A stretch of 64,000 bases of DNA from Cyclobacterium marinum DSM 745 (GCF_000222485.1 NC_015914.1:4570001-4634000); one strand, 5' to 3'; numbered from the stretch's first letter, positions 47,201-57,560 are shown. Notes: generated from the letters alone by a model not told the origin. Program-made: numbers and translations.

Positions 47201-47401
47201 TCAATTTTCGCTTTCATCATCAAATATTTCTTCAATAGTGCAGCCAAATAGTTTGGCGATTCGGAAGGCAAGCGGCAGACTTGGATCAAATTTCCCCTTC
47301 TCAATGGCATTAATGGTTTGTCGAGAAACAGCCAGGCTGTCTGCGAGATCCGCTTGCGTCCAATTTTTTTGAGCACGGAGAACTTTTAAATTATTTTTCA
47401 T
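47201..47401 (-). CDS. XRE-family small HTH regulator
   Basis: The protein has 66 residues. It is almost only an HTH: LRAQKNWTQADLADSLAVSR followed by TINAIEKGKFDPSLPLAFRI and the ending IFDDESEN. It overlaps the membrane-protein gene as ATGA (47398-47401), so the two are coupled. Such short XRE proteins usually autoregulate. Target unknown. Confidence 0.92.
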   Translation of the reverse strand: MKNNLKVLRAQKNWTQADLADSLAVSRQTINAIEKGKFDPSLPLAFRIAKLFGCTIEEIFDDESEN

Positions 47402-47805
47402 TGGTAGCGCTTTTTCCCAATTGCAATTGCAATCATATAAGTGAGACTAATTGCAATGATTAGAAATGAAATTTCAGCATCGACCGGAATTAAATTGGTA
47501 TTGTCCATCAAGTTAAATGAAATACCACCAAATACTCCTACACCCAAGGCAATACCCATGGCTTCCAATTGGATTTGCTTTTCCAATTCATCAAGGGATT
47601 TGAGAAAGCGAATGTTTGCCAATAACAAACCTCCGGCAAAAAATAAATTTACAGTAAAGCCTATCCAAGTATAAAGAGTATTTTCATTCCACAAAAATTG
47701 ATGTCCAAAGGTTACCAAAGCGAGGGTTATCAACCATAACGCCGTCCATATTGCTAAATCTTTAGTAATCTGCTTGCGGTGGTTTTTCCAATTCTGAGTT
47801 TCCAT
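47398..47805 (-). CDS. Four-helix membrane protein of unknown function
   Basis: The protein has 135 residues with about four membrane helices: IWTALWLITLALVTFGHQFL, YTWIGFTVNLFFAGGLLLA, GIALGVGVFGGISFNLM and EISFLIIAISLTYMIAIAIG. I do not recognise a specific family beyond membrane proteins often paired with small XRE regulators. It is translated just before that regulator. Confidence 0.75.
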   Translation of the reverse strand: METQNWKNHRKQITKDLAIWTALWLITLALVTFGHQFLWNENTLYTWIGFTVNLFFAGGLLLANIRFLKSLDELEKQIQLEAMGIALGVGVFGGISFNLMDNTNLIPVDAEISFLIIAISLTYMIAIAIGKKRYQ

Positions 47806-47818
47806 ATTTTATACATTT

Positions 47819-47889
47819 TGTAAAACAAACTTTACACAAAGATAAGTTAAGTATTCATAATGTCAAGTTTATTTTACATATTGTTTATG
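47819..47889. promoter_or_regulatory. Candidate operator region for XRE/membrane pair
   Basis: TGTAAA (47819-47824) and TTTACA (47831-47836) form an inverted repeat 14 bp upstream of the membrane-protein start. TTTACA recurs at 47873-47878, and ACATA/TATGT (47876-47880, 47885-47889) is a second dyad. Binding by the XRE protein is a guess. Confidence 0.4.
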
Positions 47890-48070
47890 TAGCAATCGAT
47901 TTCATTAAATTTTTATGAATCTGAAATTCCGTTGTGCAGAGATGGATAAACTTCGTGTAATATTATGAATTGGTAGTATTTTCCTTCATTTGCCATTGAA
48001 GTATTTGTAAAAAAAAGTAAATTGAAGGTTATTGACCTAAAATAATTTAAAAGTCTAAATAATATTCGGA

Positions 48071-51000
48071 ATGTTAATGCTCATTTGGCGGGGTTGTTTT
48101 TATTTGTTACCTGCATTTTTTGTAATGCTAGTTTTTTCCGTATTACTTTCTTGTAACCAAGAAAGCAATCAAGCTTTACCTGCCCAAGTAGATTTTAATT
48201 TTCATATTAAACCAATCCTCGTGCAGAAATGCTACCTCTGCCACGGGCCTGATCCAAGTAGTAGAGAGGCAGGTCTTCGTTTAGACCTAAAAGAAGGTGC
48301 CACCATGCGCTTGGAAAGTGGTAATACTGCCATTGTACCTGCTGCTGTTCATCAAAGCGCTCTGATTGATCGGATTACAAGTGATGATCCCGAAGTGGTA
48401 ATGCCGCCTCCCTCTTTAAAGCAAGATTTGTCTGATTATGAGGTGGCCCTTATTAAAAAATGGATAGAAGAAGGTGCTGAATATGAGCCTCATTGGGCTT
48501 TTATGCCTCCGGAGACGAACAAAAAAGTGGGAAAGGGTGACTTTAGTGAACAAATTGATGCCTTGATTAATGAAAAAATTGACGAAAAGGGCCTCGAGAT
48601 AAGTGGTAAAGCAGATAAATACCAGTTGATACGAAGGTTGTCATTTGTTTTAACAGGCCTTCCCCCGGATATAGAAAGGGTGAAGCAGTTTGTAGTCGAT
48701 GAGCGTCCGGAAGCTTATACAGCGTTGGTAGATGAATACCTTAATCATCCTGCATTTGGAGAAAAATGGGCCAGTCATTGGATGGATGTGGTGAGGTATG
48801 CAGAGACCAAAGGTCATGAGTTTGATTATCAAATTCAGGGAGCTTGGAGATTTAGGGATTATTTAATTCGGGCCTTTAATCAAGATGTTCCCTATGATCA
48901 ATTACTGAAAGAACAGCTTATGGGAGATATTCTTTCACCTCCCCGAGAAAATCCCGTTTCAGGAGAAAATGAATCATCCTTAGGAACCATGTTTTTTACG
49001 ATGAGTGAAGGAACCCATAGTCCGGTAGATATTAAAAAGGATGAGGCTGACCGGATAGACAATATGATAGATGTGGTAGGAAAAAGCTTTCAAGGTTTGA
49101 CGGTGGCTTGTGCCAAATGTCACGACCATAAATTTGATCCTATACCTACTGCAGATTATTATGGACTTTATGGAATGCTAGGAAGTACCAGGTTCAGTCC
49201 TTTACCGGTAGGAAATGCCCAAATAAAATTTAATACGGTTTCAAAAGCCACTGAATTAAAGAGAAAAATTAAATCCTTGATGGCCAAAGAATGGGCTGTG
49301 CCTACGGATGTAGACAGTATACCAGTCCGGTTTGTAAATATTAAGACAGTACCGGAATCAGCTAAAACTGTAGATGTTATTGCTGATTTTAGAGGGTTAA
49401 ATTTACAAGGTTGGAAAGCAGATGGTTTGGCTTTTGGAGCTAGTACTGCTTTAGGGGAACCAATATTTTCATCTACCTCAAAGACCTTAAAAGCCTTATC
49501 GCCGGGATTTGCCTCCAGTCAACAATTTGGCAGAGGGATTTGGGGAGCTTTGAGGTCCCCGGATTTTACAGTTGACAAGAATTTCATTGGTGTTAAAGCG
49601 AGGGGTAAAGGCGCAAGTATCCGTATCGTAATGGAAAATTTTCAATTGATAAGTTACCCTATTTATGGTGGTTTGGATCAAAAAGTGAATGATGAAGTTT
49701 GGCAAAACTATACTTTTGATCTAAGTGCCTGGAAAGGACGCAAGGTATATATTGAAATTCTACCCGGATCCTTTGTCAGACATCAATACATCCAGAAAGA
49801 GGATGCCTATATAGAGGCTGAATATGCAATTTCATTTAATGAAGTATGGCAAACGCCAGAATTAAATGATTCAGAAACTGAGGTTCCCTTTTCTCAAGCG
49901 GTTAAGCATTGGGTGAATGGGGAAAGCTCCGCAAAAGAAATTGCCTTTCTCAATGAGAAAATAACTAAAGGGAAGTTGAAAAAGGATTTTCCATCTGCAC
50001 TGGCTTTAAAAATGGAGTGCGATTCCCTAGGAAGATTGGTAAAAGACAGTGTTTTTATTCAGGGAGTGACAGAGGGGTTTGGAGGAGAAAGTTCCATTTT
50101 TATCCGTGGAAATCATTCGGATCCTAGTAAAGAAAAGGTTCCTAGAATTTTCCTTTCAGGAATATTTGAATCCCAACAGCCTTATCGCGGAAAGGGGAGT
50201 GGCAGACAGCAGATGGTTGAAATGATGCTGGCTTCGGATAATCCGCTTACCTCTAGAGTAATGGTGAATAGAATTTGGCACCATGTTTTCGGCAAAGGTC
50301 TGGTAGAAACAGTGGATAATTTTGGTCTTCAAGGTAAGTTACCTACTCATCCGGAATTATTGGATTATTTGGCTCTGGCATTTGTCCAAAATTCATGGTC
50401 TATAAAGACCATGATAAAAAATATGGTGCTTACACAAGCTTTTCAAAGGAGTACTTACGTAGGTAGCATGGCCATGGATCCAGACAATTTATACCTGAGC
50501 CGTTATTCTATTAGGCGACTTGAGGCCGAAGGAATCAGGGATGCTGTTTTAAAAGCAGCGGGCACCTTGGATCGTACCATGTTTGGTAAGCCGGTACCTG
50601 TCCACTTGACTGACTTTATGCAAGGAAGGGGAAGACCAGGAGATTCTGGGCCATTAGATGGAAATGGAAGGAGGTCAGTTTATCTGGAAGTTAGAAGAAA
50701 CTTTTTGGATCGCATGATGACGGCCTTTGACAGGCCTACTCCCTTTACTACTTTCGGAAAGCGAGATGTAACCAATGTACCTGCTCAATCTTTGTTTTTA
50801 ATGAATGACCCATTTATTGCCGAACAGGCAAATCATATGGCGATTAAACTATTGAATAATAGGGATTTGATAAAAGATGAAGATAAGATTAATGATGCTT
50901 ATTTGAGAGCTTTTGCAAGACTCCCTTCAGCTGATGAAATGAGTAAGGGATTGGCTTTTGTCAATAAAACCAAAATTCAGTTGTCAAGTCATGCACAAAC

Positions 51001-51082
51001 AGATAAAGACCTAGATGTTTTGGCATGGAAAGAATATTGCCATGCTTTATTTAATATGAAATCATTTATTTATTTAATGTAA
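48071..51082 (+). CDS. Exported diheme PSCyt1-PSCyt2-PSD1 protein (DUF1549/DUF1553)
   Basis: The protein has 1003 residues. A lipoprotein signal ends LLSC. The planctomycete cytochrome domain follows with heme motif CYLCH (about 57-61) and VMPPPS. DUF1549 (about 155-360) contains a second heme-type motif CAKCHDHKFDPIPTADYYGL. A middle beta-rich segment (about 430-600) resembles a carbohydrate-binding fold. DUF1553 covers the C-terminal part (NPLTSRVMVNRIWHHVFGKG; SIRRLEAEGIRDAVLKAAG; RPTPFTTFGKRDVTNVPAQS). It presumably moves electrons in a periplasmic oxidation, with the DUF1501 partner 4 bp downstream. Reaction unknown. Confidence 0.93.
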   Translation: MLMLIWRGCFYLLPAFFVMLVFSVLLSCNQESNQALPAQVDFNFHIKPILVQKCYLCHGPDPSSREAGLRLDLKEGATMRLESGNTAIVPAAVHQSALIDRITSDDPEVVMPPPSLKQDLSDYEVALIKKWIEEGAEYEPHWAFMPPETNKKVGKGDFSEQIDALINEKIDEKGLEISGKADKYQLIRRLSFVLTGLPPDIERVKQFVVDERPEAYTALVDEYLNHPAFGEKWASHWMDVVRYAETKGHEFDYQIQGAWRFRDYLIRAFNQDVPYDQLLKEQLMGDILSPPRENPVSGENESSLGTMFFTMSEGTHSPVDIKKDEADRIDNMIDVVGKSFQGLTVACAKCHDHKFDPIPTADYYGLYGMLGSTRFSPLPVGNAQIKFNTVSKATELKRKIKSLMAKEWAVPTDVDSIPVRFVNIKTVPESAKTVDVIADFRGLNLQGWKADGLAFGASTALGEPIFSSTSKTLKALSPGFASSQQFGRGIWGALRSPDFTVDKNFIGVKARGKGASIRIVMENFQLISYPIYGGLDQKVNDEVWQNYTFDLSAWKGRKVYIEILPGSFVRHQYIQKEDAYIEAEYAISFNEVWQTPELNDSETEVPFSQAVKHWVNGESSAKEIAFLNEKITKGKLKKDFPSALALKMECDSLGRLVKDSVFIQGVTEGFGGESSIFIRGNHSDPSKEKVPRIFLSGIFESQQPYRGKGSGRQQMVEMMLASDNPLTSRVMVNRIWHHVFGKGLVETVDNFGLQGKLPTHPELLDYLALAFVQNSWSIKTMIKNMVLTQAFQRSTYVGSMAMDPDNLYLSRYSIRRLEAEGIRDAVLKAAGTLDRTMFGKPVPVHLTDFMQGRGRPGDSGPLDGNGRRSVYLEVRRNFLDRMMTAFDRPTPFTTFGKRDVTNVPAQSLFLMNDPFIAEQANHMAIKLLNNRDLIKDEDKINDAYLRAFARLPSADEMSKGLAFVNKTKIQLSSHAQTDKDLDVLAWKEYCHALFNMKSFIYLM

Positions 51083-51086
51083 ACCC

Positions 51087-52526
51087 ATGAATTATCACAA
51101 GCCTTTTCTTAATAAGTCCTTAAGCAGGAGGGAGATGTTGAAAATAAGTAGCTGTGGATTTGGATCTTTGGCACTCATGGGGATGATGGGGAGCTTAGGT
51201 AGTGCTTGTAAATCTACAGATCCAGAGTCACAAGCCTTGCTGAGTCAGTTGGCCAAAGCACCCAATTTCCTTCCAAAGGCTAAAAATGTGATCTTTTTGT
51301 ACATGGATGGAGGGGTCTCTCAAGTTGATTCATTTGATCCCAAACCCCGCCTTACTAAAGAAAATGGGATGGATCCTAAATTCAAGATAGATGCCACTCA
51401 GTTTAATAACAATGGTAAAATTCTTAAAAGCCCTTGGGAATTTAAGCAGTATGGTGAATCCGGTTTAGCTGTAAGTGAATTGTTTCCCCATATAGCCGGT
51501 TGTGCGGATGATTTGGCTTTGATCCGATCCATGGTTTCAGATTTTCCGGAACATACCAATGCCAATTATTTTCTTCATACAGGAAGTGGTTTGCAAGGGA
51601 GGCCCAGTATGGGGGCTTGGGTTAATTACGGTTTGGGGACAGAAAACAGCAACTTGCCGGGGTATGTGGTGTTGGATGGAGGCTTAATACCACCGGGCGG
51701 AGTTGATAATTTTAAAAATGGATTTTTGCCTGCAGACTATCAAGCATCTATTATGAAAACAGGCCATACACCAGTGGCGAATATCAAGCCTGATAGTATC
51801 TCAGCAAAATATCAAAAGCAAAAGTTGGACTTTATACATGAAATGGATGCCCAAGAGGAGGGGAGTTCAAGTGAAATTGAGGCTGCAATAAAAAATTATG
51901 AATTGGCTTATCATATGCAGTCTTCAGTACCCGAATTGACAGAATTTTCTGCAGAAAGTAAGGCCACACAAAAATTATACGGACTATTCGATGAAGATTT
52001 GAATACGAGGAATTATGGTGCCCAATGTTTAATGGCGAGAAGACTGGTGGAAAGAGGTGTTCGGTTTGTGGAGCTCACCTGTCCTTATATGAGTGGGATT
52101 GATCGATGGGATCAGCATCATAGCCTTAAGGATGGGCATGAACGAAATGCTCATGCTGTAGATCAGCCTATTGCAGGATTACTAAAAGATCTAAAATCCA
52201 GAGGGCTATTGGAAGAAACTTTGGTAGTCTGGACAGGAGAATTTGGGCGAACCCCTTTTGCTCAAGGTGCTGATGGGAGGGATCATAACCCCTCTGCTTT
52301 TAGTATGTGGATGGCTGGTGCCGGAATAAAAAAAGGTGCTATTTATGGCCAAACAGATGAATATGGATATAGAGTAATAGAAAATCCAGTTACCATTCAC
52401 GATCTTCACGCCACCATACTATCATTGTTGGGAGTAGACCATAAACAATTAACCTATCATTTTGGGGGAAGAGACTTTCGATTAACTGATGTTCATGGAA
52501 ATGTGGTGAAAGACATTCTGGCCTAA
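51087..52526 (+). CDS. Tat-exported DUF1501 family protein
   Basis: The protein has 479 residues with a Tat-type start (SLSRREMLKISSCGFGSLAL) and a possible lipobox SAC at about 40. DUF1501 belongs to the alkaline-phosphatase/sulfatase-like superfamily: KNVIFLYMDGGVSQVDSFDP, RSMVSDFPEHTNANYFLHTG, VVWTGEFGRTPFAQG and GRDHNPSAFSMWMAGAG give the metal-site Asp, His and Glu. Paired with the PSD1 cytochrome in many Planctomycetes. No sulfatase-type Cys motif is seen. Function unknown. Confidence 0.93.
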   Translation: MNYHKPFLNKSLSRREMLKISSCGFGSLALMGMMGSLGSACKSTDPESQALLSQLAKAPNFLPKAKNVIFLYMDGGVSQVDSFDPKPRLTKENGMDPKFKIDATQFNNNGKILKSPWEFKQYGESGLAVSELFPHIAGCADDLALIRSMVSDFPEHTNANYFLHTGSGLQGRPSMGAWVNYGLGTENSNLPGYVVLDGGLIPPGGVDNFKNGFLPADYQASIMKTGHTPVANIKPDSISAKYQKQKLDFIHEMDAQEEGSSSEIEAAIKNYELAYHMQSSVPELTEFSAESKATQKLYGLFDEDLNTRNYGAQCLMARRLVERGVRFVELTCPYMSGIDRWDQHHSLKDGHERNAHAVDQPIAGLLKDLKSRGLLEETLVVWTGEFGRTPFAQGADGRDHNPSAFSMWMAGAGIKKGAIYGQTDEYGYRVIENPVTIHDLHATILSLLGVDHKQLTYHFGGRDFRLTDVHGNVVKDILA

Positions 52527-52617
52527 GTAGGGCAGTAACTTATCGGTTTCAATTTTCATGCATCTTAAAACTCAATGAAAATCAATTTTCCTAATAATTA
52601 CTTTAGCCTTTCCATTT

Positions 52618-53895
52618 ATGTTATTGAATAAATTGATTCCATATATTTTTTTTGCCATCCTCCTGTTTGTCACCCAAGAGCTACGCAGCCAAGAAGTGTT
52701 AATGAATCCCTTAAGAGTAGGGACCGCAAACAAACTGAATTTTGCCAATAGAACGGCTCATATCCCAACAATAGAAAGTGATTTCCCGGGAGGGAATGTT
52801 ATTATTGAAAAGATTTTAGGCGATACCATTTTTTTTAAACCTGATCTCAGAGATACCCCAAGAGAATGGTTTTACTGGTGTTTTTCTGTTAAAAACACGT
52901 CCAATAAAAAATGGTTTTTTAAAACTACCAAGCCTAATGTTTTGAGCAATATGGGAGCTGCTTACAGCACAGATGGCGGTTATAATTGGCATTGGATTGA
53001 TCAGGAAAATCACCTTGGGTCGGATCTTTTTAGTTATAGTTTTTCGGGAGATGGGAAACCTGTTATGTTAAGTATGGGGATGGCTTATACCCAAAAAAAC
53101 TTTGATAAGTTTATGATGAAGTACAATTCTTCCAAATACATTAAAAATGCTGTACTCAGTACCACGCGTGGAGGAAGAGAAGTGGAACAGCTACTGATAA
53201 GCGATTTTGGAGTTAAGCCAAAGTTTAAGGTATTGTTTACAGCTAGAGCACATGCCGGAGAAATGATGAGCAATTACATTATAGAAGGGATGATTGATGC
53301 ATTACATTCTGAAGATCCTTTGATGAAAAAACTTTTAGAAAAGGCTGAAATAATGATAATCCCTTTTTTAGATAAGGATGGAGTTGAACAAGGGGATCAA
53401 GGTAAGTACCGCAGTCCCAGAGATCATAATCGAGATTATTCAGGAAAAAGCCTTTATACAAGTACAAGGGCAATACGGGAGGAGATTCCGAAATGGTTGG
53501 CAGGTTTACCATGGATAGGGATCGATCTCCACAATCCTTGGATTAAGGGAGAAAACAATGAATGGGTTTATTTTGTAGGGAATGAAGACGAGCGAATAGC
53601 TGCGGCCCAAGAGAACTTCGTTAAGACGCTGATTCAAGTTCAGAGAGGGCCATTAAAAATGGATAGCAAAACAGGTTTCCTTGCTTTTGGTACAGCTTGG
53701 AATAAGGGGAGCAATTATGAACAAGGCTACTCTTTCAGTAAATGGGCATCAGGATTTTTAGATGAGGGATTGATTATGACCGGCACATTGGAGTTTCCTT
53801 TCGGGATCAATAATGGTCAAGTAGTGACCCAAGAAAAAGCCCGTCTATTTGGGAAAGATTTGATAATTGGTCTTTCGGAGTATTTGGATTTTTAG
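52618..53895 (+). CDS. Exported M14-family zinc carboxypeptidase
   Basis: The protein has 425 residues with a signal peptide (about 1-24). An N-terminal beta domain (about 40-150, SVKNTSNKKWFF) as in cytosolic-type carboxypeptidases precedes the M14 domain: ARAHAGEMMSNY (HxxE zinc ligands), DHNRDYSG (Arg), IDLHNP (third zinc His) and MTGTLEFPFG (catalytic Glu). It cleaves C-terminal residues from peptides or acts on an amide in the periplasm. Same strand as DUF1501, 91 bp apart. Confidence 0.9.
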   Translation: MLLNKLIPYIFFAILLFVTQELRSQEVLMNPLRVGTANKLNFANRTAHIPTIESDFPGGNVIIEKILGDTIFFKPDLRDTPREWFYWCFSVKNTSNKKWFFKTTKPNVLSNMGAAYSTDGGYNWHWIDQENHLGSDLFSYSFSGDGKPVMLSMGMAYTQKNFDKFMMKYNSSKYIKNAVLSTTRGGREVEQLLISDFGVKPKFKVLFTARAHAGEMMSNYIIEGMIDALHSEDPLMKKLLEKAEIMIIPFLDKDGVEQGDQGKYRSPRDHNRDYSGKSLYTSTRAIREEIPKWLAGLPWIGIDLHNPWIKGENNEWVYFVGNEDERIAAAQENFVKTLIQVQRGPLKMDSKTGFLAFGTAWNKGSNYEQGYSFSKWASGFLDEGLIMTGTLEFPFGINNGQVVTQEKARLFGKDLIIGLSEYLDF

Positions 53896-54653
53896 CCAAT
53901 CAATAGGGCTATGTATTAGTAAGCCATTATCGAGATTCAATTCTTTTTAGTCTTTCTAGCCTCAGTATTTTTATACCATTTTAGTGATTGATCTCCCGTT
54001 AACCTGCTTGCCAAATGGTGTAAATTTACTTCTAAGTGGCTACATATATGCAATGATTTATTTTTTTTAAATCCTTACCTAAAAGCTATTGTGATGTGAT
54101 TTCAATATGGGTGGACTTTTAATTTTGGTTTGGTGTCATTTGTAATCGTAGTAAGAAGTAAATCTCATGTTTCTAGCCTGTAATTTTTTGCAAAGAAAAC
54201 AGTTTTTCAAGTAACTGTAAATTGTTGTTAATCAATTTTTTGTCGGGGTTTGCTGTGATCTGATTTTTATTGAAAGTCTTCCAAAATATAGATTTTTTAA
54301 CCTTTTAGTTTTATTGATTAAATGGCTATACCAGTTATTAATTTATTTATGAGTATCAAAAATAATGATAGTATTAATTTATTGATAAATATTATAACTA
54401 GATTTTGAAATGAATAAATATTAACTATATTTAACTTTCTTTTTTAAAATAATGAAATATATGTGATGTCTTAATGTAAAAAATTAAAATTAAAATAAGA
54501 AAGGAGGTAAAATATGAGGTAATTTATTCTGTTTTAATTTAAATAATTTTTGGTAGAGTCAAGAATTATTTAGTTGAGTAATATTTAAAAAGTGTTTTTT
54601 TAATAAAAATTCAATTATTTGTTAAATATTTTACAATTATTAAAATTTTCAAT
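53896..54653. other. Long AT-rich leader region before susC
   Basis: 758 bases with no gene of normal size and no clear terminator. A near-perfect Shine-Dalgarno and two-codon ORF lie at 54500-54522 (listed separately). The final 350 bases are very AT-rich and likely contain the susC promoter. Confidence 0.4.
54500..54522 (+). other. Strong SD followed by a start-stop minigene
   Basis: AAGGAGG is followed six bases later by ATG AGG TAA (54514-54522). Strong SDs are unusual in Bacteroidota. It sits about 130 bp upstream of the susC start and could be a leader minigene or chance. Confidence 0.3.
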
Positions 54654-57560
54654 ATGTATAAAAGTAGAATTATCCTACTATTATTGTTGATGTTGCCAAT
54701 TTGCACGTTAATGGCTCAACAGCGTAGTATCACGGGAAAAGTTACTGATGAATCGGGTGAGCCCATCCCTTCTGTATTGGTGTTAATCAAAGGGTCAACT
54801 GCTGGAACTACTACTGATCTTGATGGGACATATAGTATTTCAGTGCCCGGAGATGTTACCTTAATTTTCAATATGATTGGTTTTAACGGTCAGGAAATTA
54901 GTACAAATGGAAAGAATGTCATTGATGTAACCCTTCTAGAAGGAAGTGTGGATTTGAATGAAGTGGTAGTTGTTGGTTTTAGCGAGGTTGAAAGACAGCA
55001 TTTGGCTTCATCTGTAGAGCAGCTTGATATGGATTTAGTAAAAAGCCGTCCGATTTTTAAATTGGAAGAAGCGTTTAGTGGAACAATTCCCGGTGTTACT
55101 TTGATGCAGGGAAATAATCTTCCAGGCAGTGTCCCCGGTTCTATTTCAATCAGGGGTATTAGTACTTTACAAAATGCCGGACCTTTAGTAATTATTGATG
55201 GGATGGAGCAATCTTTAACTGATATTGACCCCAATCAGGTTAAAAATATCACAGTATTAAAAGATGCTGCTTCGGCTGCACTTTATGGTTCTAGAGGAGC
55301 AAATGGTGTGATAATTATCGAAACAGATCGTGGAACAACAGGACAGTTTAAGGTTAATTTGCATTCTTGGGGTGCTTTACATAATCCCATAGACTTACCG
55401 GATTTTGTTGGAGCATCAGACTATATGCAACTTAACAATGAAGCAAGAGGTTATCAAGGCCAATCCCTTTTATTTTCTGATGAAGACATAGCAGCTGCAG
55501 AGAATGGAAATTACACAAATGTTAACTGGCTTGATAAGATCATGCAACGACAATCTTATTCACACAATACTTCTGCAAGTATTTCTGGAGGTGGAGGAGT
55601 TGGTACATTCAATTTAATGTTAGGTTATATTGATGAAAACGGGATGAATGAGTTGGAAGGATCAAATAAGTTTTCGGCTCGTTTTAATACAAATATTAAT
55701 ATCGCAGACAAATTTGTTTTACTTGCGGATTTTTATGCTCATAGGTTGCAGGTTGATAGATTACAAGCCAATAGTGACGGTCACGGGCTATATCAACTGG
55801 CTTGGAGGATGAATCCAACTCAGCCTATATTCTATGAATCAGAATTAGAGGACAATTACATTCTACATAATAATATTAATCCATTGGCATCAATAGAGCA
55901 TGGTGGATCATGGAATGCATTACATGATAGAAGCACAATTAACCTTCGACCTAAGTATTTTATTAATAAAAATCTAAGCGTAGAAGGCAATGTTTCATAT
56001 ATGATAAATAAGTCTGCCAATAAATACAAAAGGTTGACCTATAAATTTTTTGATGGTGATGGTAAACCTGTTAATATTTGGAGTAACTCTGTTGGTGCTA
56101 GTCAGGGAGTAAGCCAAAGCCAAGTTACAGCTAGAGCATTGATTAATTATGAAAAGGAACTTAGGCAAGGCCAAGACAAAATTTATTTATTGGGGGGTGC
56201 TGAGATAATGAACAATACTTACACAGATTATCGAGAGTTTTCTAAATCTTCCTTTTTTACAAAATTAAACTATTCTTATGATAGCCGGTACTTATTGGAA
56301 GTAACAGCCAGAGGTGATGGTTCAAGTAAATTCGCACCTAATAATAGATGGGGATTTTTTCCATCCGGTGCTTTTGCGTGGAATGTTCACAATGAGTCAT
56401 TTATGAATGGGTTAATAAGTTCGGGGGTTGTGAATAATTTAAAATTTAGGGCATCTTATGGGTTAATCGGTAATGAAAACGTCGACCCTTATTTGTGGCA
56501 GGAAGTAGTTAATACTTGGGGGTGGACCATGCGCGTACCGAACCCCGATTTTAGTTGGGAAAAACAAAGACAATCAAATTTTGGCTTGGACCTGACTACT
56601 TTTAATAATAAATTAAACTTGACGGCTGAATACTATCATAAATTCTCTTATGACTTAATTTATTCTGATTTTCCGGTGCCACCATTGACAGGTTCTTATT
56701 ATTTAACCTCTTCAGTGAATATTGGTGAAGTCGAGAATAAAGGTTGGGAATTTTCTGCTAATTATGCCGATAAGGTTGGAGAGGTAGATTATAGTATTGG
56801 TGGTATCTTCTTTGATAACCAAAACCGTGTGCTTAAAGCAGGATATAATCGATCTGATACCTTGATTTTTAAAAGTAATCAAGATAAAATCTGGTATGAA
56901 GGAATTGCTATAGACAACTATTTTGGTTACGAAAGTGACGGTTATTTCCAGACTTGGGAGGAAGTTGATGGTACTGAAGCAAAATTACCCAATACTTATC
57001 CCGGTGATATCAAATACAAGGATAAAAATGGTGATGGTGTAATTAATGATGAGGATAAAATTAATCTTGGAGACCCTTTTCCTCACCTAAACTATTCAAT
57101 TAATTTCAATTTAAGATTTCGTCGCTGGGATTTTAATTTTCTAGGACAGGGAGTAGGTAAAAGGTTAGGAAGATTAAATGGAATGGAAGGCTATCCGGTT
57201 TTAATGGATGGTGTAAATAACAACCTTGGTGCTCCAAGAGAATATTACATGAATAACAGATGGACACCGGAAACACCTGATAGCCGTTTCCCTAGGGTTT
57301 GGACAGGTTCTAGTCCGAATGCTTTACTAAGTGATGTTTGGCTTAGCAATGCAGCTTTCTTTAGGGTGAAAATGTTACAATTAGGTTATACTGTTCCTAA
57401 AATTGGACGCAATATCAACAGCGTAAGGATATATTTTAATGCTCAGGATGCAATTACATTTACTAAGTGGGAAGGTTTAGAGCCGGAAAGAGATGGAGGA
57501 AATGGTAATTATCCAAGGATGGCAACTTTTAGTTTGGGAGTTAAAGCCACTATAAATTAA
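54654..57560 (+). CDS. SusC/RagA-family TonB-dependent receptor (second)
   Basis: The protein has 968 residues with a signal peptide (about 1-21). The regulatory-like domain (about 26-97) has ITGKVTDESGEPIPSVLVLI, then NEVVVVGFSEVERQ at about 102-115; the usual TGAV after this box is replaced by LASSV. The plug keeps ISIRGISTLQNAGPLVIIDG and LKDAASAALYGSRGANGVII. The barrel has NGDGVINDEDKINLGDPFPH, a Ca-binding-like loop. It imports a glycan with the SusD partner 10 bp downstream; no enzyme genes adjoin it, so the substrate is obscure. Confidence 0.97.
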   Translation: MYKSRIILLLLLMLPICTLMAQQRSITGKVTDESGEPIPSVLVLIKGSTAGTTTDLDGTYSISVPGDVTLIFNMIGFNGQEISTNGKNVIDVTLLEGSVDLNEVVVVGFSEVERQHLASSVEQLDMDLVKSRPIFKLEEAFSGTIPGVTLMQGNNLPGSVPGSISIRGISTLQNAGPLVIIDGMEQSLTDIDPNQVKNITVLKDAASAALYGSRGANGVIIIETDRGTTGQFKVNLHSWGALHNPIDLPDFVGASDYMQLNNEARGYQGQSLLFSDEDIAAAENGNYTNVNWLDKIMQRQSYSHNTSASISGGGGVGTFNLMLGYIDENGMNELEGSNKFSARFNTNINIADKFVLLADFYAHRLQVDRLQANSDGHGLYQLAWRMNPTQPIFYESELEDNYILHNNINPLASIEHGGSWNALHDRSTINLRPKYFINKNLSVEGNVSYMINKSANKYKRLTYKFFDGDGKPVNIWSNSVGASQGVSQSQVTARALINYEKELRQGQDKIYLLGGAEIMNNTYTDYREFSKSSFFTKLNYSYDSRYLLEVTARGDGSSKFAPNNRWGFFPSGAFAWNVHNESFMNGLISSGVVNNLKFRASYGLIGNENVDPYLWQEVVNTWGWTMRVPNPDFSWEKQRQSNFGLDLTTFNNKLNLTAEYYHKFSYDLIYSDFPVPPLTGSYYLTSSVNIGEVENKGWEFSANYADKVGEVDYSIGGIFFDNQNRVLKAGYNRSDTLIFKSNQDKIWYEGIAIDNYFGYESDGYFQTWEEVDGTEAKLPNTYPGDIKYKDKNGDGVINDEDKINLGDPFPHLNYSINFNLRFRRWDFNFLGQGVGKRLGRLNGMEGYPVLMDGVNNNLGAPREYYMNNRWTPETPDSRFPRVWTGSSPNALLSDVWLSNAAFFRVKMLQLGYTVPKIGRNINSVRIYFNAQDAITFTKWEGLEPERDGGNGNYPRMATFSLGVKATIN

